This document shows positions 1 to 12,817 of a stretch of DNA of 64,000 nt, one piece after another. Source of the stretch: Steromphala cineraria. Taxonomy: Eukaryota > Mollusca > Gastropoda > Trochida > Trochidae. The notes under the pieces were generated by a model. That model was not told the DNA's origin. It was given only the letters and a program-made list of their open reading frames with translations, and did not search any database. The position numbers were made by a program, and so were the translations under genes. How positions within the stretch are numbered: the first letter of the stretch is position 1; each line of letters opens with the position of its first letter. The stretch spans positions 48,646,645 through 48,710,644 of the forward strand of contig OU744731.1 of assembly GCA_916613615.1 (NCBI GenBank), given 5' to 3'.

Positions 1-61
1 ATAGACTTCTTGAATATATCAGGTCCGCAAGAAAAACACAATCAAAACCACAAAAAAATAG

Positions 62-507
62 ATGAGAGAACAAAGGAACAAACCAAAACTCAAAATACTG
101 AGAAATACAGACACACATGTACAAGGGGAAATGTTAAACTTTATAAACGACTTTCTATCAGAAAGAACTTTTCGTCTTAAAACAGATGATCAAATATCAG
201 ACAACTGTAATTTAGAAAATGGTACCCCAAAGCAAGTATCATATAACCAACCTTGTTCAATATTATGATAGATGATCTATTTCACAAACTACCGAAACAA
301 GTAAACACCTCACAATTCGCTGACGACGGGGCCCTTTGGGTCAGTCACAAACATCAACATGTAGCTGCAGAAATATTACAAAAAGCCTTAATCAAAGTAA
401 ATGAATGGACCCGAAACTGGGGATTTCAATTATCCACAAGCAAAACTGTATCAATACTCTTTCGGCCAAAATGTAAATATGTAAAAAAAATTATATTTAA
501 TTTTTAA
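62..507 (+). pseudogene. Degraded non-LTR retrotransposon RT fragment
   Basis: Two overlapping frames carry reverse-transcriptase motifs. MLNFINDFLSERTFRL is the segment before the template grip. FNIMIDDLFHKLP leads to QFADDGALW, the F-A-D-D catalytic box, and then WTRNWGFQLSTSKTVSILF, the region after the catalytic box. The frame shifts near position 250, between the partial GTPKQVS box and FNIMIDD. Only about 150 residues of RT are present. The clade is not assigned; the GALW context resembles I/Jockey-type elements. It is a dead fragment. Confidence 0.7.
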
Positions 508-958
508 GTACAACATGTGAAAGAATGAAGATATTTAAATGTAAGTATGTATATATAGTAATATAGTATTAAGTATGAAATGTGAAAGACTGAAGATATT
601 TAATGATAATGATATAATAAAATATATGTCTCTCTATTGCTGTATATGTCATCAAGACATCAAACTGCCAACTGTCTCTTTGTCATGTTCATGTTATGTT
701 CTGGGCCAGTCCATCATTGTCAGAGGTATCAGGCTTGAGATTAGCAGTGCAATGGACCAGAACTTTGTTGTTATAAGCTGTAGGGGAAATGAGCTGTAGG
801 GGTTTTGGGGTACTACCCAGGGACGTTATGATGAGGACAGAGGAGGAACACTTTAACATGGAATATCTTCGTTTCTATAAAACCCACAAACTTCATAATT
901 TCACATTATATGATATTGAATAAGCAGTTTTAAAATATATAAAAAGAATTTGATTATC
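508..958. other. Intron sequence, no feature recognised
   Basis: This is AT-rich sequence. A 74-codon frame at 575-799 shows no family motif and I do not treat it as coding. Confidence 0.6.
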
Positions 959-1078
959 TTACAAAAAATAAAAACTCGAAATTTCTCGAAATTTCTAGAT
1001 ACGCACTAGAAAATGTCTAGATACGTTCTAGCTGATTTCTAGATACATTCTAGAAAATTTCTAGAAAGTTCTAGAAAG
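959..1078. repeat. Clustered TTCTAGAA repeats, heat-shock-element-like
   Basis: Within about 120 bp, variants of TTCTAGAA or TCTAGATAC occur about eight times. At 1059-1076 the spacing is TTC-ta-GAA-ag-TTC-ta-GAA, which is the alternating pentamer arrangement of a four-unit heat-shock element. It lies about 650 bp upstream of a prominin exon. It may equally be a simple degenerate repeat; function is not shown. Confidence 0.5.
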
Positions 1079-1731
1079 GGGGTACTTTCTTTCTGGTTTA
1101 ACTGTACTACGATAATCATCTACCTGATGAATGCTCCCCTTTTAATGAAACCGAAATATAATGTTCACATATTAAATTTCCTGTTTACACCCTTTGTCAA
1201 TATCGGCACAGTGTTAAGCCATTTTCAACCAAGGCAACAACAACATATTTAAACGCTGACCAGGACTTACAACTGGGTCTTCCTTGTGATGATCTGAGAC
1301 TTCACTTAGCTACACTCCTTGAATTGAATTAATATCTATATCTAATATCTACAATGTAACATTTAAAACAACATATTAAAAATGTCTGATCTAATCAATT
1401 AGAACTAAGATTCTTAATAAAATACATTGCAAATATGAAATTAATTTTTTTTTGAAAACTGCTAAGGAAACCAAAGTTCTAAAATTCGCAATTTTGATAG
1501 TATAAAGAGTTGAGAGAATAAAGTTGTCCATTGGATGGGAAAACTCCAATACAACTAAGAAAGTTATTATTGTTTAAACAACAAAAGTTTCATGTAAATT
1601 ACGTTTGTTCATCCTAAGATTTATGCATTCTTAAAAGAAAAGTTACGGTAAATTATGGTGTGAGTAATGTTTAATTTCTTCTGTAAACAAAATTACAACA
1701 AAAACGAAAAATTACTCTAATTGATTTTCAG
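1079..1731. other. Intron sequence upstream of prominin exon, no feature
   Basis: AT-rich intron ending in the acceptor of the 1732 exon. I see no coding or repeat structure. Confidence 0.6.
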
Positions 1732-1937
1732 ATTGTGATGGACTTCCTTGGATATGCAATCGCAGTAATGACTGGGCTACTGTTTGTGGTGATCTTCCCT
1801 CTGATTGGCTGTTGCTTTTGCTGTTGTCGTTGTTGTGGCAACTGTGGGGGGAAAATGATGCAACGTAGACATCCAAACTCAGCTTGCAAGAGAAAAATCT
1901 TCTCTGTTCTTTTACTCATATTGGTTTCGATGTCAAG
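1732..1937 (+). CDS. PROM (prominin-like): Prominin exon: TM segment and Cys-rich cytoplasmic stretch
   Basis: This internal exon reads from an acceptor (ttgattttcag) to a donor (AAG|GTAAGA). Its 206 nt encode about 68 residues. They hold a hydrophobic segment (FLGYAIAVMTGLLFVVIF), a cysteine cluster (GCCFCCCRCCGNCGGK) and the start of a second membrane segment (KIFSVLLLILVS). This matches the first cytoplasmic loop of prominins, pentaspan glycoproteins of plasma-membrane protrusions and cilia. The exon ends with two bases of a codon (AG), completed by the next exon at 15398. No ATG start is implied, so upstream exons must lie before the window or be unrecognised in it. Family membership is inferred from the Cys cluster together with the downstream exons. 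Confidence 0.85.
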
Positions 1938-2389
1938 GTAAGATTTTTCGCACGTCTTCTGAGTGTTGCTTCTGATCACAGGGGTTCGAATCTCGGAAGA
2001 AATTCAACCCTGGAATTTCGCACTTCTATATCGTTTTCATATGTTGAGATAAACCTACATCTCAAATTTGAACAAAATCGGCCAAGAAATACAGATTTAA
2101 GCGTGATCTCTACCAATTATATAGAATTCGGAGGGGAGACACTCCAGTCGAAAAAACGTGCGGTACAATTTATGCTAAATTTTATCGCAAAACTGTGCAC
2201 TGGAATCATAGATCAATCTTTTAACGTCTTGCTGACCATCTCGCCCAACTTTTCCAATTCCATCCATCTTTTGACCACTGACCCTCGGATTAACACCACA
2301 CCTATCTTTGAACAAATGCACGGTCGAATAAGGGAAGATATCGGCAGTGAATGAATCGGAAATGGAAACGCCTTTCACTGCATGAAAAT

Positions 2390-2600
2390 AAGTTCTTTAC
2401 AAGATATTTACAAAGGATTAAATATCTATTAAAGTACTTATTTACAAGATATTTACAAAGATTAAAGTACTTATTTACAAAATAATCAAGGTAATAAATA
2501 TCTATTAAAGATGATATTTACAAGATATTTATTATTTTGTAAATGTTTGAAAAGCTTTGTAAAGCTTTGTAAAGTTTTGGAAATATCATCTTTAATAACA
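2390..2600. repeat. AT-rich imperfect repeats (TATTTACAAAG / CTTTGTAAA)
   Basis: The phrases AAGTACTTATTTACAA and AGATATTTACAA recur several times, followed by the inverse phrase CTTTGTAAAGCTTTGTAAAG. Together they make an imperfect direct and inverted repeat block. No coding is seen. The 1938-2390 and 2600-3400 flanks show nothing recognisable. Confidence 0.6.
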
Positions 2601-3404
2601 TTGCATATTTTGTAAATTTCATCTTTGTTAGTGTTGTAGAGCCAACTTCATTTATTCATATCGTCTTTCAGCTTTGAAAATATGGAACTGGTTGACTTAG
2701 AATGATTGATTGGAGACCATCTTTGACGGGGGAGGGTGCTTGTCAGGGCCTCCTTTCTCGTTTATACTTTATTTTTGGGTTGTTTTTGACATTGTGATTA
2801 TTATGATGTATAGAATCGTTACCTTGGTCTTTTTAGCGCAGGGTAACCATAAGAGGGGTGTATCAAATTAAGACATATCACACTGATTTTGTTCATTAGA
2901 TATGGCGCGTAAATACACATCAACGCAGTATAATAATAGTTCTGATATTCCTTTGAGTAAATGGAATCGTACACCAGCTAAATTGTATTGTAACACAGAA
3001 TACACAGAAAAAGGTGTCCTTGTGACTTTGATATTTGGTAGATTTAAAATAACATACATAACAGATAAGAGTATAGAATTTTTATTTAACAAAACATCAC
3101 TGTAAAGTATAGATCAATGTTTTAAAGCATTTCCGAGTTAACACGACCATCTTTTGAAAGGCAATATTTTCAAATGAGGTTTAAACGCACTAATGCAGAG
3201 GCCGCAAATATTCTGCGTATCACGCTTGAATACACATTAAACACCTGATGGCTCGATCTCTTTAACAGGCCTCATTAATTACTTCTCTAATTGCAATTAG
3301 GCGATTAGTGTTTATTGCAGTAGCAACGGGTTTTGGGGTTAGGGTAGGGTAGAGGCTGAATGCTCAAAGACTTGTATTGATGAGCTTATATTGTTTGTTA
3401 TTTT

Positions 3405-3570
3405 CATATTAGACAGACAGACAGACAGATATAGTTTATTATAGTGTCACAAGTTAAATATACATTGTAAAAAGCATGATTAAAAGACATAATATATATT
3501 TAACAACCAGCCAATTTTTGGCTTATGAGACACTTTATAAGATAAAACAGTGTACAATATATTCGTAAAT
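3405..3570 (-). mobile_element. Probable LINE 3' end: hairpin, AATAAA, tetranucleotide tail
   Basis: Read on the minus strand this has an AGCCAA-AAA-TTGGCT hairpin (3509-3523), an AATAAA (3435-3440) and then a (TCTG)n tail (about 3412-3430). The same layout ends the coding LINE copies at 4538-4575 and 52680-52752. I infer a 3'-end remnant of another LINE; no coding part was found. Confidence 0.45.
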
Positions 3571-3789
3571 ATAGGTATGTAAAAGTAGCGATAATACAGG
3601 ACATGTTAGCCAATTTCCTTAGATTGTATAATGCATAAGTTTAGTGTTAAGCAACACATTTTGATGAGACTGATGTAATGAAATATGAATATAAAGAACA
3701 AAGTACATAGTAACCAGAGAACAAATAATCTCATTACTCAAAATCATATGGCATAAAAGAGTTTTCGGCTCTCTTAATCCTAATGCAAG

Positions 3790-4580
3790 GTGTTTGAAGC
3801 AGAACCTGAAGCAGAATTGTTGAATTTCTTATGGACGATATTTGTGCATGCTAGTGGGTTATTGGATAAAATTATTAGATATGCCATCTTATAGATTACC
3901 GAAAAAATGTAATAAAATGATGATGTTGTGTGATGAAAATGGAAAATATAATTGTGTAACAGATGTTAAACTTTTTTTAGGTTCAGTAGGATTTGGCAAC
4001 ATATGGTTAGAACAATGCATAGATTCGCAATCAAACTTTTTTATGTCATTTAAACAACGCTTGCAAGATATATATCTATAAGACTGGCTCCATAAATTAT
4101 CCGTTTCAAATAAATGTTTCTATTTCAGAATGTTTAAAGAATCTATCTACAGTGAAAATTACTTATCATCGTTGAATGTTAGGAAATTTAGAATTTCGCT
4201 TTCAAGATTTCGCTGCTCATCTCATGACTTATCAATAGAAACCGGTAGATATATTGGTTTGGAAAAAGAACATAGATTATGTAAAATGTGTAACTTAAAT
4301 GAAACTGAAGATGAGTATCATTTTCTTTGTGTCTGTCCAGCATACCTCGATTTGAGACATATGTATATTAAAAAATATTACTACACGAATCATAATATTT
4401 ATAATTTTGTATCATTACTAAACTGTTCTAGGAAGATTCATGTCTAAAATCTTTCAATGTTTCTGTACCATGCCTTTAAACGTAGAAAGTATGTACTCTC
4501 TAATGGCCTAAAGTTTGTTGTTTATAACATGTACTATAGGCCTGTGGCCTTTTTCAGTGCAAATAAAGATTGAATTGTGA
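3790..4580 (+). pseudogene. 5'-truncated LINE: RT C-terminus and Cys-rich end
   Basis: Two frames separated by one stop (4079-4081) carry the C-terminal part of a non-LTR RT protein. It contains NKMMMLCDENGKYNCVTDVK and FFMSFKQRLQDIYL, then a Cys/His motif RLCKMCNLNETEDEYHFLCVC. The same order of motifs is found in the fuller LINE at 52.7-56.2 kb on the other strand, so the two are relatives. The 3' end has an AGGCC-TGT-GGCCT hairpin (4538-4550), AATAAA (4562) and an ATTGAATTG tail. It was truncated on insertion, as is usual for LINEs. Confidence 0.8.
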
Positions 4581-4969
4581 AATTACAGAAATAAAACAAA
4601 ACAAAACAAAAAACATTTACAATTTACATACACATATATAAAAAATCATGGTCATCAAAACCACTTGCAGTAGTAAAAGGTCTTATCGCCATACCAAATA
4701 AATTTGATAGTTAGATTATTTCAACTGTAATTATGTTATATATGCATCCACATAATTATAATATAATATTTACTTATCATCATTCAAGAATATCATGATC
4801 ATCAATTTTTTTTATTTTGAGGCAAATATTAAATGATACATCATTAAAGTGTTTTTTAGTCACCATGCTAAGAATTTCCCCTTCTTGTCACATAATTAGT
4901 GCCAATAATTGTCATCAGCAAATCGGTATTATAATTTCTTTCTGATATCATCTATCATCTACCTTAACA

Positions 4970-5565
4970 ACCTCGTCTATATCTACATTTTCATGGATGT
5001 TAACTTAAACATTTGACTATCAACATTACATCTGCGTTTATTTTGACATAAACTCTTGAATTTCATTTCACATTTACGTCTTTCTCTATATCCAAATCTC
5101 TGACTACTTCAATATCTTCGTCTACGTGTACATCGAAAGATTTAGATCTAAATCTATATCACCATTTTACCTTAGTTTCTTTATACGTCCTAATCAACGT
5201 CTCCATCTTCCTCTTCATCGATCTGAACATGTGCGTTTTCGTTTACATCTATATATTCAAATGTACCTAACTCTACTTCTTGATCTGACTTAAACATCTA
5301 CATTTACTATGCTGGTATCTTAGACTAGATGTACTCCATATCTACATTCGTCGTCAACATCTTCTCTACATCTATCTTCATGTACATACTCTTGTCCATA
5401 TTCATCTACATCTGTATCTACCTGAACATAACTTACCCCAATTTTGATCTTAAACATATTTGACCTACATCTACGTCTTCCTCTGGGTTACCATCTCAAT
5501 CAACATCATCTGTATCGACGTCTATCTCTACATCCTCAACATGATCACCAATACTAAACAAACCA
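4970..5565. repeat. Degenerate ATCTAC-type hexamer-rich tract
   Basis: About 600 bp are dominated by variants of TCTACATC, TCTATATC and TTCATC, a decayed short tandem repeat. On the minus strand it is rich in GATGTAGATGAA. Several Asp/Glu/Val-rich frames are possible but stops are frequent, so it is not called coding. Confidence 0.55.
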
Positions 5566-8140
5566 TCACCATCAGAACTATATTATCACAGTAATCAAAA
5601 TCATACAATACCATATCATAAGTGTGCATTCAACAGTGCCAATAAAATGAAACGAATAGTCACTTCATTTAAATTACTTTAAAATCGTTATCAAAATTTT
5701 GAGCAATTTTTCCCAAGTTGGGAAATTTGTGTTACACGTTGGAGAAGTTTGACAGTGCTGTTTTTAGAAATGTCGTTACTTCAATTTAGACACTACCCAG
5801 CGTACCCACAATAAAGTCAACATAATAACCTGACGTCCAAAAGGAACTCTTCCATTTTGACAAATCGAAAACAATTTACCAAGGCTTTTGCCAGTTAAGT
5901 TTCTATTGACATTATTGCAACCCCTACGTCCAAATTAATCATAAAAATGTATAAATGTTAACTGAGCAATATTTATACATTTTGCATACATTTTGCAAAA
6001 CATCATATTCACATGACGATGGACGTTGTGCTAAGTCACTCGACGAAGAGAACAAGTTTTATTCCTGCCCTTGAGATGAATTTTTTCCATCCCCTTAGTG
6101 AAAAAACTCAAAAAGGGAATCAGCGTAGCAACATATACTCTGAAAATTGACAAAATGAGATACAACTGCCTTTTTACAAGAATATCCATTGTTCCTTGAT
6201 TTTGATTGGTAACTCGGTGCGGCAAAACTGTCACGTTGACGTTAACAGACAGTAAGTTATCTAAGTGCATGAGTGCCGATTTTCGTTACGTTAGACCACC
6301 GGTAACGTTGTCTCACAGTAACCTTATGGATAGTCCTCAGCAATGTCAGCATTTTGTCTTTTCCTAGTGCACACTAGGAGCCTGGAAATGGTGTAATCAT
6401 ATCTCATCGACTGCTCGATTGACAATCTTTGGTCACTTAACATTGAAATAGCTAATTTCATACGAGATGAGAACGTCTGCATACAATTAAAAATGTAACT
6501 GCGATTGTTAAGCGCTCAAGGCTGGTTAACTATTGTAGGACTCAAAGACGTTTCATGATCACTGGTTTAACTCTAGCCATACGTATACCTTGCCATTATT
6601 GGACAAGATTAGCTGCAGATTTAATGTGAAGACTGATACTGCCTAAAGGTAACGTGATGTCATTTGACGCTTAAATGTTTTCTTTACACAATGCGATTTT
6701 GGAAGTGATGTCACGCTAGTTAATCACACATGGTACTTAAGTAACACATCTCATTACTTTAAAGAGTGTGTAAACATAATTTTGATCCCTCATATCTTTA
6801 GATTAACAGAATGTAAACTTGGTTATTTTCAATTTTATTTGGTTTTTAAAGAAAACTTGGATTGATAAGATTTTAAAACTTATATCGTTCTTCGTTCTTT
6901 TACCAGAATTATAACAGAATCTAGTAAAGTTTCAGTTTGACGTCATTTAAACAGTATACACTAAACTTTTGTATTTAAACACTTCCATTTGTTTAATTTT
7001 CCTGATATCAGCTACTGTGCTACTGCCATTGTAACAAGTTGTATGATTTGATGGTGAGAGAAGGACATGTTATATAACCCATTGACATTTACCGTTCCTA
7101 AGCTTACTTACTGGCTAATCAAAGCATATTTGTACGATACAGAGTAGTATTTCAATATTATTTTATGGCTTTAAGTGTGGAAAAATATAATTAATTATCA
7201 TATTAGATGTGTAAACTATATTTGTGTTGCTATCTTATTAAATCTGTTATAGATATATACATGTATTTATAATTGTACTCCAGCTTCATATGCATATGTA
7301 TTCACATTATGAACTATGTATCTCTTATGAAGCAAAACATTTTTTGATAATTATAGAATTTGAGTTGAGTTAGGGAAGTTGTACTCATTTGGATCGTAAT
7401 AAATGTGTTATGTATTATTTATTGAAAAGATAATAAAGTACTTAAAAGGAATAGTTTGTTTGGAACTCCTTTATATCACAACTTCGTATAGTGATATTAT
7501 GAACGACAATAAGATATACATGTAAATATACATATATAGGAAATATTTCAAAAAGGATTGGATTCATACATTATTCATAAACACAAAGAACTTAATCAAA
7601 TAGCACCTATTTTGTAACATGATACTACTTCCAGCTGATTGTCGCTTCAAATTTTATTTTGTCATATGTTTTTCATTTTCGTGTTTTCTACCCAAAATAA
7701 ACTTGCACCACATCAAACATAAATGTTCAAAATTATCAAACCCAATTACCGAATTCGGATATTTTCTTAAAGCACAAATTATATTTCCGAAATTTAGTTG
7801 GCATAGAGTTATCTCCCTTTTGTGTACAATGACGTGTTTTGTCAATACTGAGATTGAAAGTTAAATGAGTGATGTCCGACTTTGTTAGTTGCCTAAGCAG
7901 TTTTCATATCAAAATCGCTTAACAAAGATACGCACAATTTTGAATTATATGTATGCGTCTTGAATTTACCAAGGGTGGGTAAACCCATGAAATGCCATAT
8001 CGGTCATCACGATTTACCATAGACGATCTCTATCGACTTCACCAGCATCATTTTTTCTTGCTTAACTTTTGCTACTGTTTTGGTTTTTGGACAATTCTTT
8101 CGATAGACTGTACACAAAAGATTGTCTGTTAAAAAGTGAG
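5566..8140. other. Intron sequence, no feature recognised
   Basis: About 2.6 kb of AT-rich sequence. Short open frames at 6031-6270 (-) and 7619-7864 (+) have no recognisable motif, and no repeat or inverted structure stands out. Confidence 0.55.
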
Positions 8141-8149
8141 ACCATTCCG

Positions 8150-8285
8150 TTTAGAGACTGATTTCTACTGGAAAGGTTCAGATACTCATCAGTATCTCGA
8201 CTTTCACTCTTGCCATCCAGGTCACACCAGGAGAAACATCTTTCCCGCTAGAAACATATGTGTTATGGTGTCTACTGACACCAAG
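8150..8285 (+). pseudogene. Penelope-like element RT fragment (upstream part)
   Basis: One frame reads TDFYWKGSDTHQYLDFHSCH followed by PGHTRRNIFPARN. The D-x-H-Q-Y-L then S-C-H-P and I-P/F-P spacing is the conserved region late in the RT of Penelope-like elements. The reading resumes after an inserted LINE at about 10020. No complete catalytic RT box was found upstream, so this copy is truncated. Confidence 0.7.
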
Positions 8286-8289
8286 AAGA

Positions 8290-10018
8290 AACAATATGGT
8301 ATTTCCGGTTAACTTATTCAGTGGTTAAAAAGTTATTTAACTGATCGTTTCCAACATGTTTTTGTTAATGGTAGTTTTTCTAGAAAACAGTTTTTAAATG
8401 CAGGAGTACCCCAAGGCTCAGTCCTTGGTCCTTTCTTATTTCTTATTTATATCAACGACATAAGTACTGAATTAGAAAATAGTTCACGACTCTTTGCCGA
8501 CGACACTTGCATAGGATCCTCAGCCATGGATATGAAGACAATTGAAGACAGTCTAAATAAAGATTTGATAACGCTAGATAAATGGGCAAAAACTTGGTTA
8601 GTTGATTTTAATCCTTCTAAAACTAAGAGCGTACTTTTTACACATAAAATCAACCATGAATACCCTTCTCTTGTATATGGTAATACCAATATTGAAAAAG
8701 TCATAAACATTTAGGAGTTATGTTGTCCAATGATATTAAATGGAATGATCATATTGAAAGTATATCGAGTTCAGCTTGCAAAATGGTTTCTGCCTTGAGA
8801 AAGCTCAAATATAGATTAAGTAGTCGTAATTTATCAATAATATATAAGACTTTCATTCGACCAATTTTCGAATATGCATCTGAATTATTGGACAATTGTT
8901 CAACATTTAATGAAAACAAACTAGAACTTATTCAGCTAGATGCAGCGAGGGTATTTACTGGATTAACCAAATTCGCCTCTAGAGAAAGCTTATATGTCGA
9001 GACGGGTTGGGCTCCATTAAAACAAAGGCGAAAAGAGAAAAAGAATATCCTATTCCATAAAATAATGACAAATAAATGCCCTTCCTACCTATCAGAGCTA
9101 GTACCTCAGCATGTTTATTCTGTCTCCACTTATAATCTACGAAATAAGAGTAACTTAGTACAACCATCAGCTAGAACATCTTCTTATATAAATTCTTTCA
9201 TATTAGACTCAGTTAGAATTTGGAACAATTTAGATGAAAATGTTAAATGTATACAATCAACTACGGAATTTAAAACACGTATTACTTCTTCTGACGAAAA
9301 TCCACCCATTTATTACAATAGAGGTAACAGACGATTAAGTATGCTACACGCAAGATTAAGAAATAGATGTAGTAGTTTAAATGATGACCTTTTCCGGGTA
9401 AATTTATCAAACGAAATTGCCTGTTTATGTGGTTATCCATGTGAAAATTCTTATCATTATTTTATTGAATGCCATTTATATCATCATGAAAGACAGCTGT
9501 TGTTCTCCAAAGTCCTTGATCTCGGAGTTACTCCATCATTAGAAACAATTTTGAAAGGCAATGTTAGGTTAACCGTGGAGAATAATACTCCCCTCTTCAA
9601 ATATGTACAGAGTTATATCAGTAAAACTAATAGATTCCAGTAATGTTCACTTTCAGTTACTATCTACTTGTCAGTCATTTTAATATTTGCCTTGCTATAT
9701 CCATGCTACGATTATTTTGTATATTGAATAATATAGACATCACTTTTTGTCTCTTTTCGTTATATATAACTGTGTCAAATTGTATTACTGTTATGTAAAT
9801 AGTATCATCATTGATATTGTAATCAATTGTATTTTACAAAGCTGCACTGTACATAATTGCACAAACCTTAATTGTAAAACCTGTGTTAATATATGAAAAA
9901 TTGTAAATCTTTATAACATATGTATATTAATCAATTTTGTATTGGAGAGGGCCCAGTAAGTGTTTTCACTTTTGCCCGATCCATTTGACTTTTTGTCAAT
10001 AAAATATGTTTAAACCAA
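8290..10018 (+). mobile_element. LINE (CR1/Jockey-like), 5'-truncated, inserted in Penelope element
   Basis: The order is a partial RT (QWLKSYLTDRFQHVFVNG), the GVPQGSVLGPFLFLIYINDI box near 8404-8463, FADDT at 8492-8506, and then a long frame from 8720 to 9643 giving the RT thumb and C-terminal domain. The latter ends in a Cys/His cluster (CLCGYPCENSYHYFIECHLY). A frameshift with a stop separates the two frames at about 8712. The 3' UTR ends at CAATAAAATATGTTTAAACC. The left and right junctions both carry ACCAAG followed by R-A, a possible short target duplication. The interrupted element is Penelope-like. Confidence 0.8.
8720..9643 (+). pseudogene. LINE RT C-terminal frame (307 codons)
   Basis: This frame includes KWNDHIESISSSACKM (the L-x-W-x-x-H-I motif), RPIFEYASELLDNC and IQLDAARVFTGL, typical of CR1/Jockey-type RT C-termini. 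A Cys/His finger lies near the end. It lacks the catalytic FADD box, which is upstream in another frame, so it cannot act alone. Confidence 0.75.
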
Positions 10019-10750
10019 GGAACGATTAAAGGAACTCACGGAATGTTTATTTATTCGAAACTACCCTGAAAAGTTAGTATTGGACTGTATAGAGAAAGCT
10101 GTTGCCTTAGATCAAAGTCGGCTCCCAGATCCTAAATCTACAAGGCAACGAGATAAAACTATCATCCCTCTAGTTTCTACTTTCAATCCTAACCATTAGA
10201 GTACTGCTTTTAATTTTATTGACAAAAACTTACAGCTTTTTCATCAAAGTAAAACCATTAAAAATGTTGTGTGTAAATCCAAAATCGTAAACAGTCTTAA
10301 ACTACTTAAGAATCTCTGCAAGCTGTTAACGTTATCTTAGTTTGACTCAAGTGATGTTCAACCAACTGTATCAAAGTGCGGCGACTCACGATGTCTGACA
10401 TGTAAAAATATCATTGTCGGCTCTTCTGTACATAGTTCTAAATCTTAAGTATTTTCTGTGAGACAGAATCTAAATTGTAACAGCAAAAATGTTGTTTATG
10501 TCATAAGATACTCTGGTTATTGGAAAAATTGAAATGAAGTTGAAATTAAGCATGGATTTGCACAGACCTCAAATTAATCATCAAACAAGGTCGTACTTTT
10601 CATAGTACGCATTTAGTTGATTGTGGAAACGGGCAGTTTTCAGTTTTCCCTTTGTATAAGCAAGATAAGAGCAAGATTTTAGTAACAAAAGAAAGCAGAA
10701 GTATCGAATATGTTTTCACCAAGCTTAAATGCGAGAGATCAACCCCCTTA
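10019..10750 (+). pseudogene. Penelope-like element C-terminus with GIY-YIG-like region
   Basis: Reading resumes as LKELTECLFIRNYPEKLVLD and then the PLVSTFNPNH motif of Penelope-like elements. Next comes SKCGDSRCLTCKNI, a Cys motif preceding the endonuclease, and NCNSKNVVYVIRYSGY, the GIY-YIG core with the first tyrosines visible. Stops and shifts follow (10198, 10340, 10448 and later). The GIY-YIG arginine and glutamate are not confidently seen. In Penelope elements this domain nicks DNA for target-primed insertion; this copy is inactive. Confidence 0.75.
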
Positions 10751-10759
10751 GTGATTCTT

Positions 10760-12810
10760 ACTAATAACGTTGACGCTTACCCCGTGCCAGATAAATTTCT
10801 GTGACGTCAACGAAAATAGATACATTTTCGTATTTCAGCTGTATCTCTATTGTACGGCGACAATAAATCGCCAAATTACACACAATCGTTCACAGTTGAA
10901 TTTGCTAATAACAGATTCTGTAAATATTTAGATGAATGGCGACTGTCGATGCTGTCAAAAAGAGAGGCCGCGTTTTTACGGTAAATAGAGTAAACTACAT
11001 GTTGGTATCCCGATCCTCCATTGCTTGGAATGGAGGATTTGTCTGAAATGTAAATTATTTTACACTTACAGAGAGAAAATGTCAGGTATCACAATGGTGT
11101 GTTTCCTACGTAGATCCGTAGCTACTACAAGTTATCTTTTTGTAACCAATTGTTGAACTTTGTTTTCCTGTAACGTCATTCACAAACAATGCGCGTAAAA
11201 TGAACTATAGATTAAAGAGACACAGAGTATTTTGACAGGATCACATATGCAAATTTTGAAATCGATGTTACTACATCGGGAACCACTAACTGTTACTAAA
11301 AATATCAAGTTAAAGGTCAATCAGTACATTAGAGCGAACATACGGCCATTCAAAGTCAAAATTTTGATCGAAAACCGGACAATGTGGCTCGAGTGGCGCG
11401 CGCAGATACGCCAAACGTAATTTTGAAACCTTGTCATAAGCTGACAGGAAGATATATTCGATTCGATAGTGTTTATTAGGTATTGTAACTAATAGGTACA
11501 ATTATTGGATGCATTATTTCGAATGTTAAACGTATTTGAGATGTTTTCTTGATTTGTCCATAAAATCAAGCATTTTAGAGATATTATGCATAAATGGATA
11601 TATTTGCAAGTCAAGTGATGAGATATGAACTTCAATCAGCATATTAGATATTTTGTAGCTTATCAAAACCAAATAAAATTTTAAGAAAGATACTCTTTGT
11701 CACTTTAAGAAGTCGTTCGTTTGTCTTTATGACAAATGGATACTGACTGAAATTCCAGCCACCGATAGATAATTCTCTCATCTTAAATATGATGTAAATT
11801 TTAGATACATGTATAAACACGGAAATTACTATTGCATTCATCAGTCTTCAAACGACAACTTTTTTCGCCGAGATGGAAACTGAAAGCAAGTGACTATTTG
11901 CAACTACGTATCAATTGATCATTATATAATGGACAAAATATATCCATAATGAAAGAGTAGCAAAAATAAATTCACAGGCATTCATTTGATAATGTTTTCT
12001 TTTGATGTTTTAAGTGAAATAAATGGCGCCAACTTTGATACAAACCGCCGTCAAACTTGACTGACGGCCCTTCGTCGTGTAAGCTCCGACCCCTTAACTA
12101 GTTTGCATGATTTTTTTCGCACGATTCTTGTAAGTTCAATTGTTTCGAATAATTGACAAAATTTGACTCGGTAAATGTGTAAATAAATCCAGTATGTTTC
12201 ATCACCTTCGACACTTTCCTGACTCAAACAGCAAGACAATCCTACAATATTTAAACCGAAATTTTACAGTTTTTCTCATGAATGAATTGGTCCCGATAAT
12301 CTTACAGTATTCTTTTTTTTCTATCTATTGTACTACAGTGAATATAAGTACTGGTAAAATTAATCAACCCCCGTTATATGAATGACAGATACCAATCCAA
12401 ATGTGTTTAATAAATGGATTTTATCCACACGAAAAAAACATTAATTATACACTGAAAGCTTAAAAAAAATGAACAATGATCATGTCAAGTCAACCAGTAG
12501 ACGCTTAATAACAAACATGAACTCTTTGACAGTCTTTAGGGAATGCGAATCTAGTAGTTCGTCAGTGACACTACATCCGCCATTTTTTATATACTAGAGA
12601 AAATTGCTCGATTCAATATCGACTGTTTTTGAACGGCCCAAGTCTAAGGCGTCATGAAGAAGTATGATTTTGCCCACATTAACAATTGACAGGTAACTAT
12701 TTTCCGTTGTTGGATTATTTTCATGGGACATTGTGTCAATCTGAGCCTCTGAGCGCGATATTTATGTAGTACCACGAAACCAGTGCCCGATCATTTTTCA
12801 TCAGAAAAAG
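10760..12810. other. Intron sequence with one perfect hairpin
   Basis: The stretch is mostly featureless. At 11013-11038 a 10-bp perfect stem (ATCCTCCATT, loop gcttgg, AATGGAGGAT) stands about 260 bp past the Penelope remnant. No coding potential was recognised. Confidence 0.5.
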
Positions 12811-12817
12811 TTATTTA

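Noticed and set aside
575..799. 74-codon Cys-containing frame
   Set aside because: No family motif, no splice context and no relation to neighbouring prominin exons.
1120..1165. Hammerhead ribozyme candidate (CTGATGA ... GAAAC)
   Set aside because: The sequence between the core motifs cannot form stem II, and no matching third stem was found.
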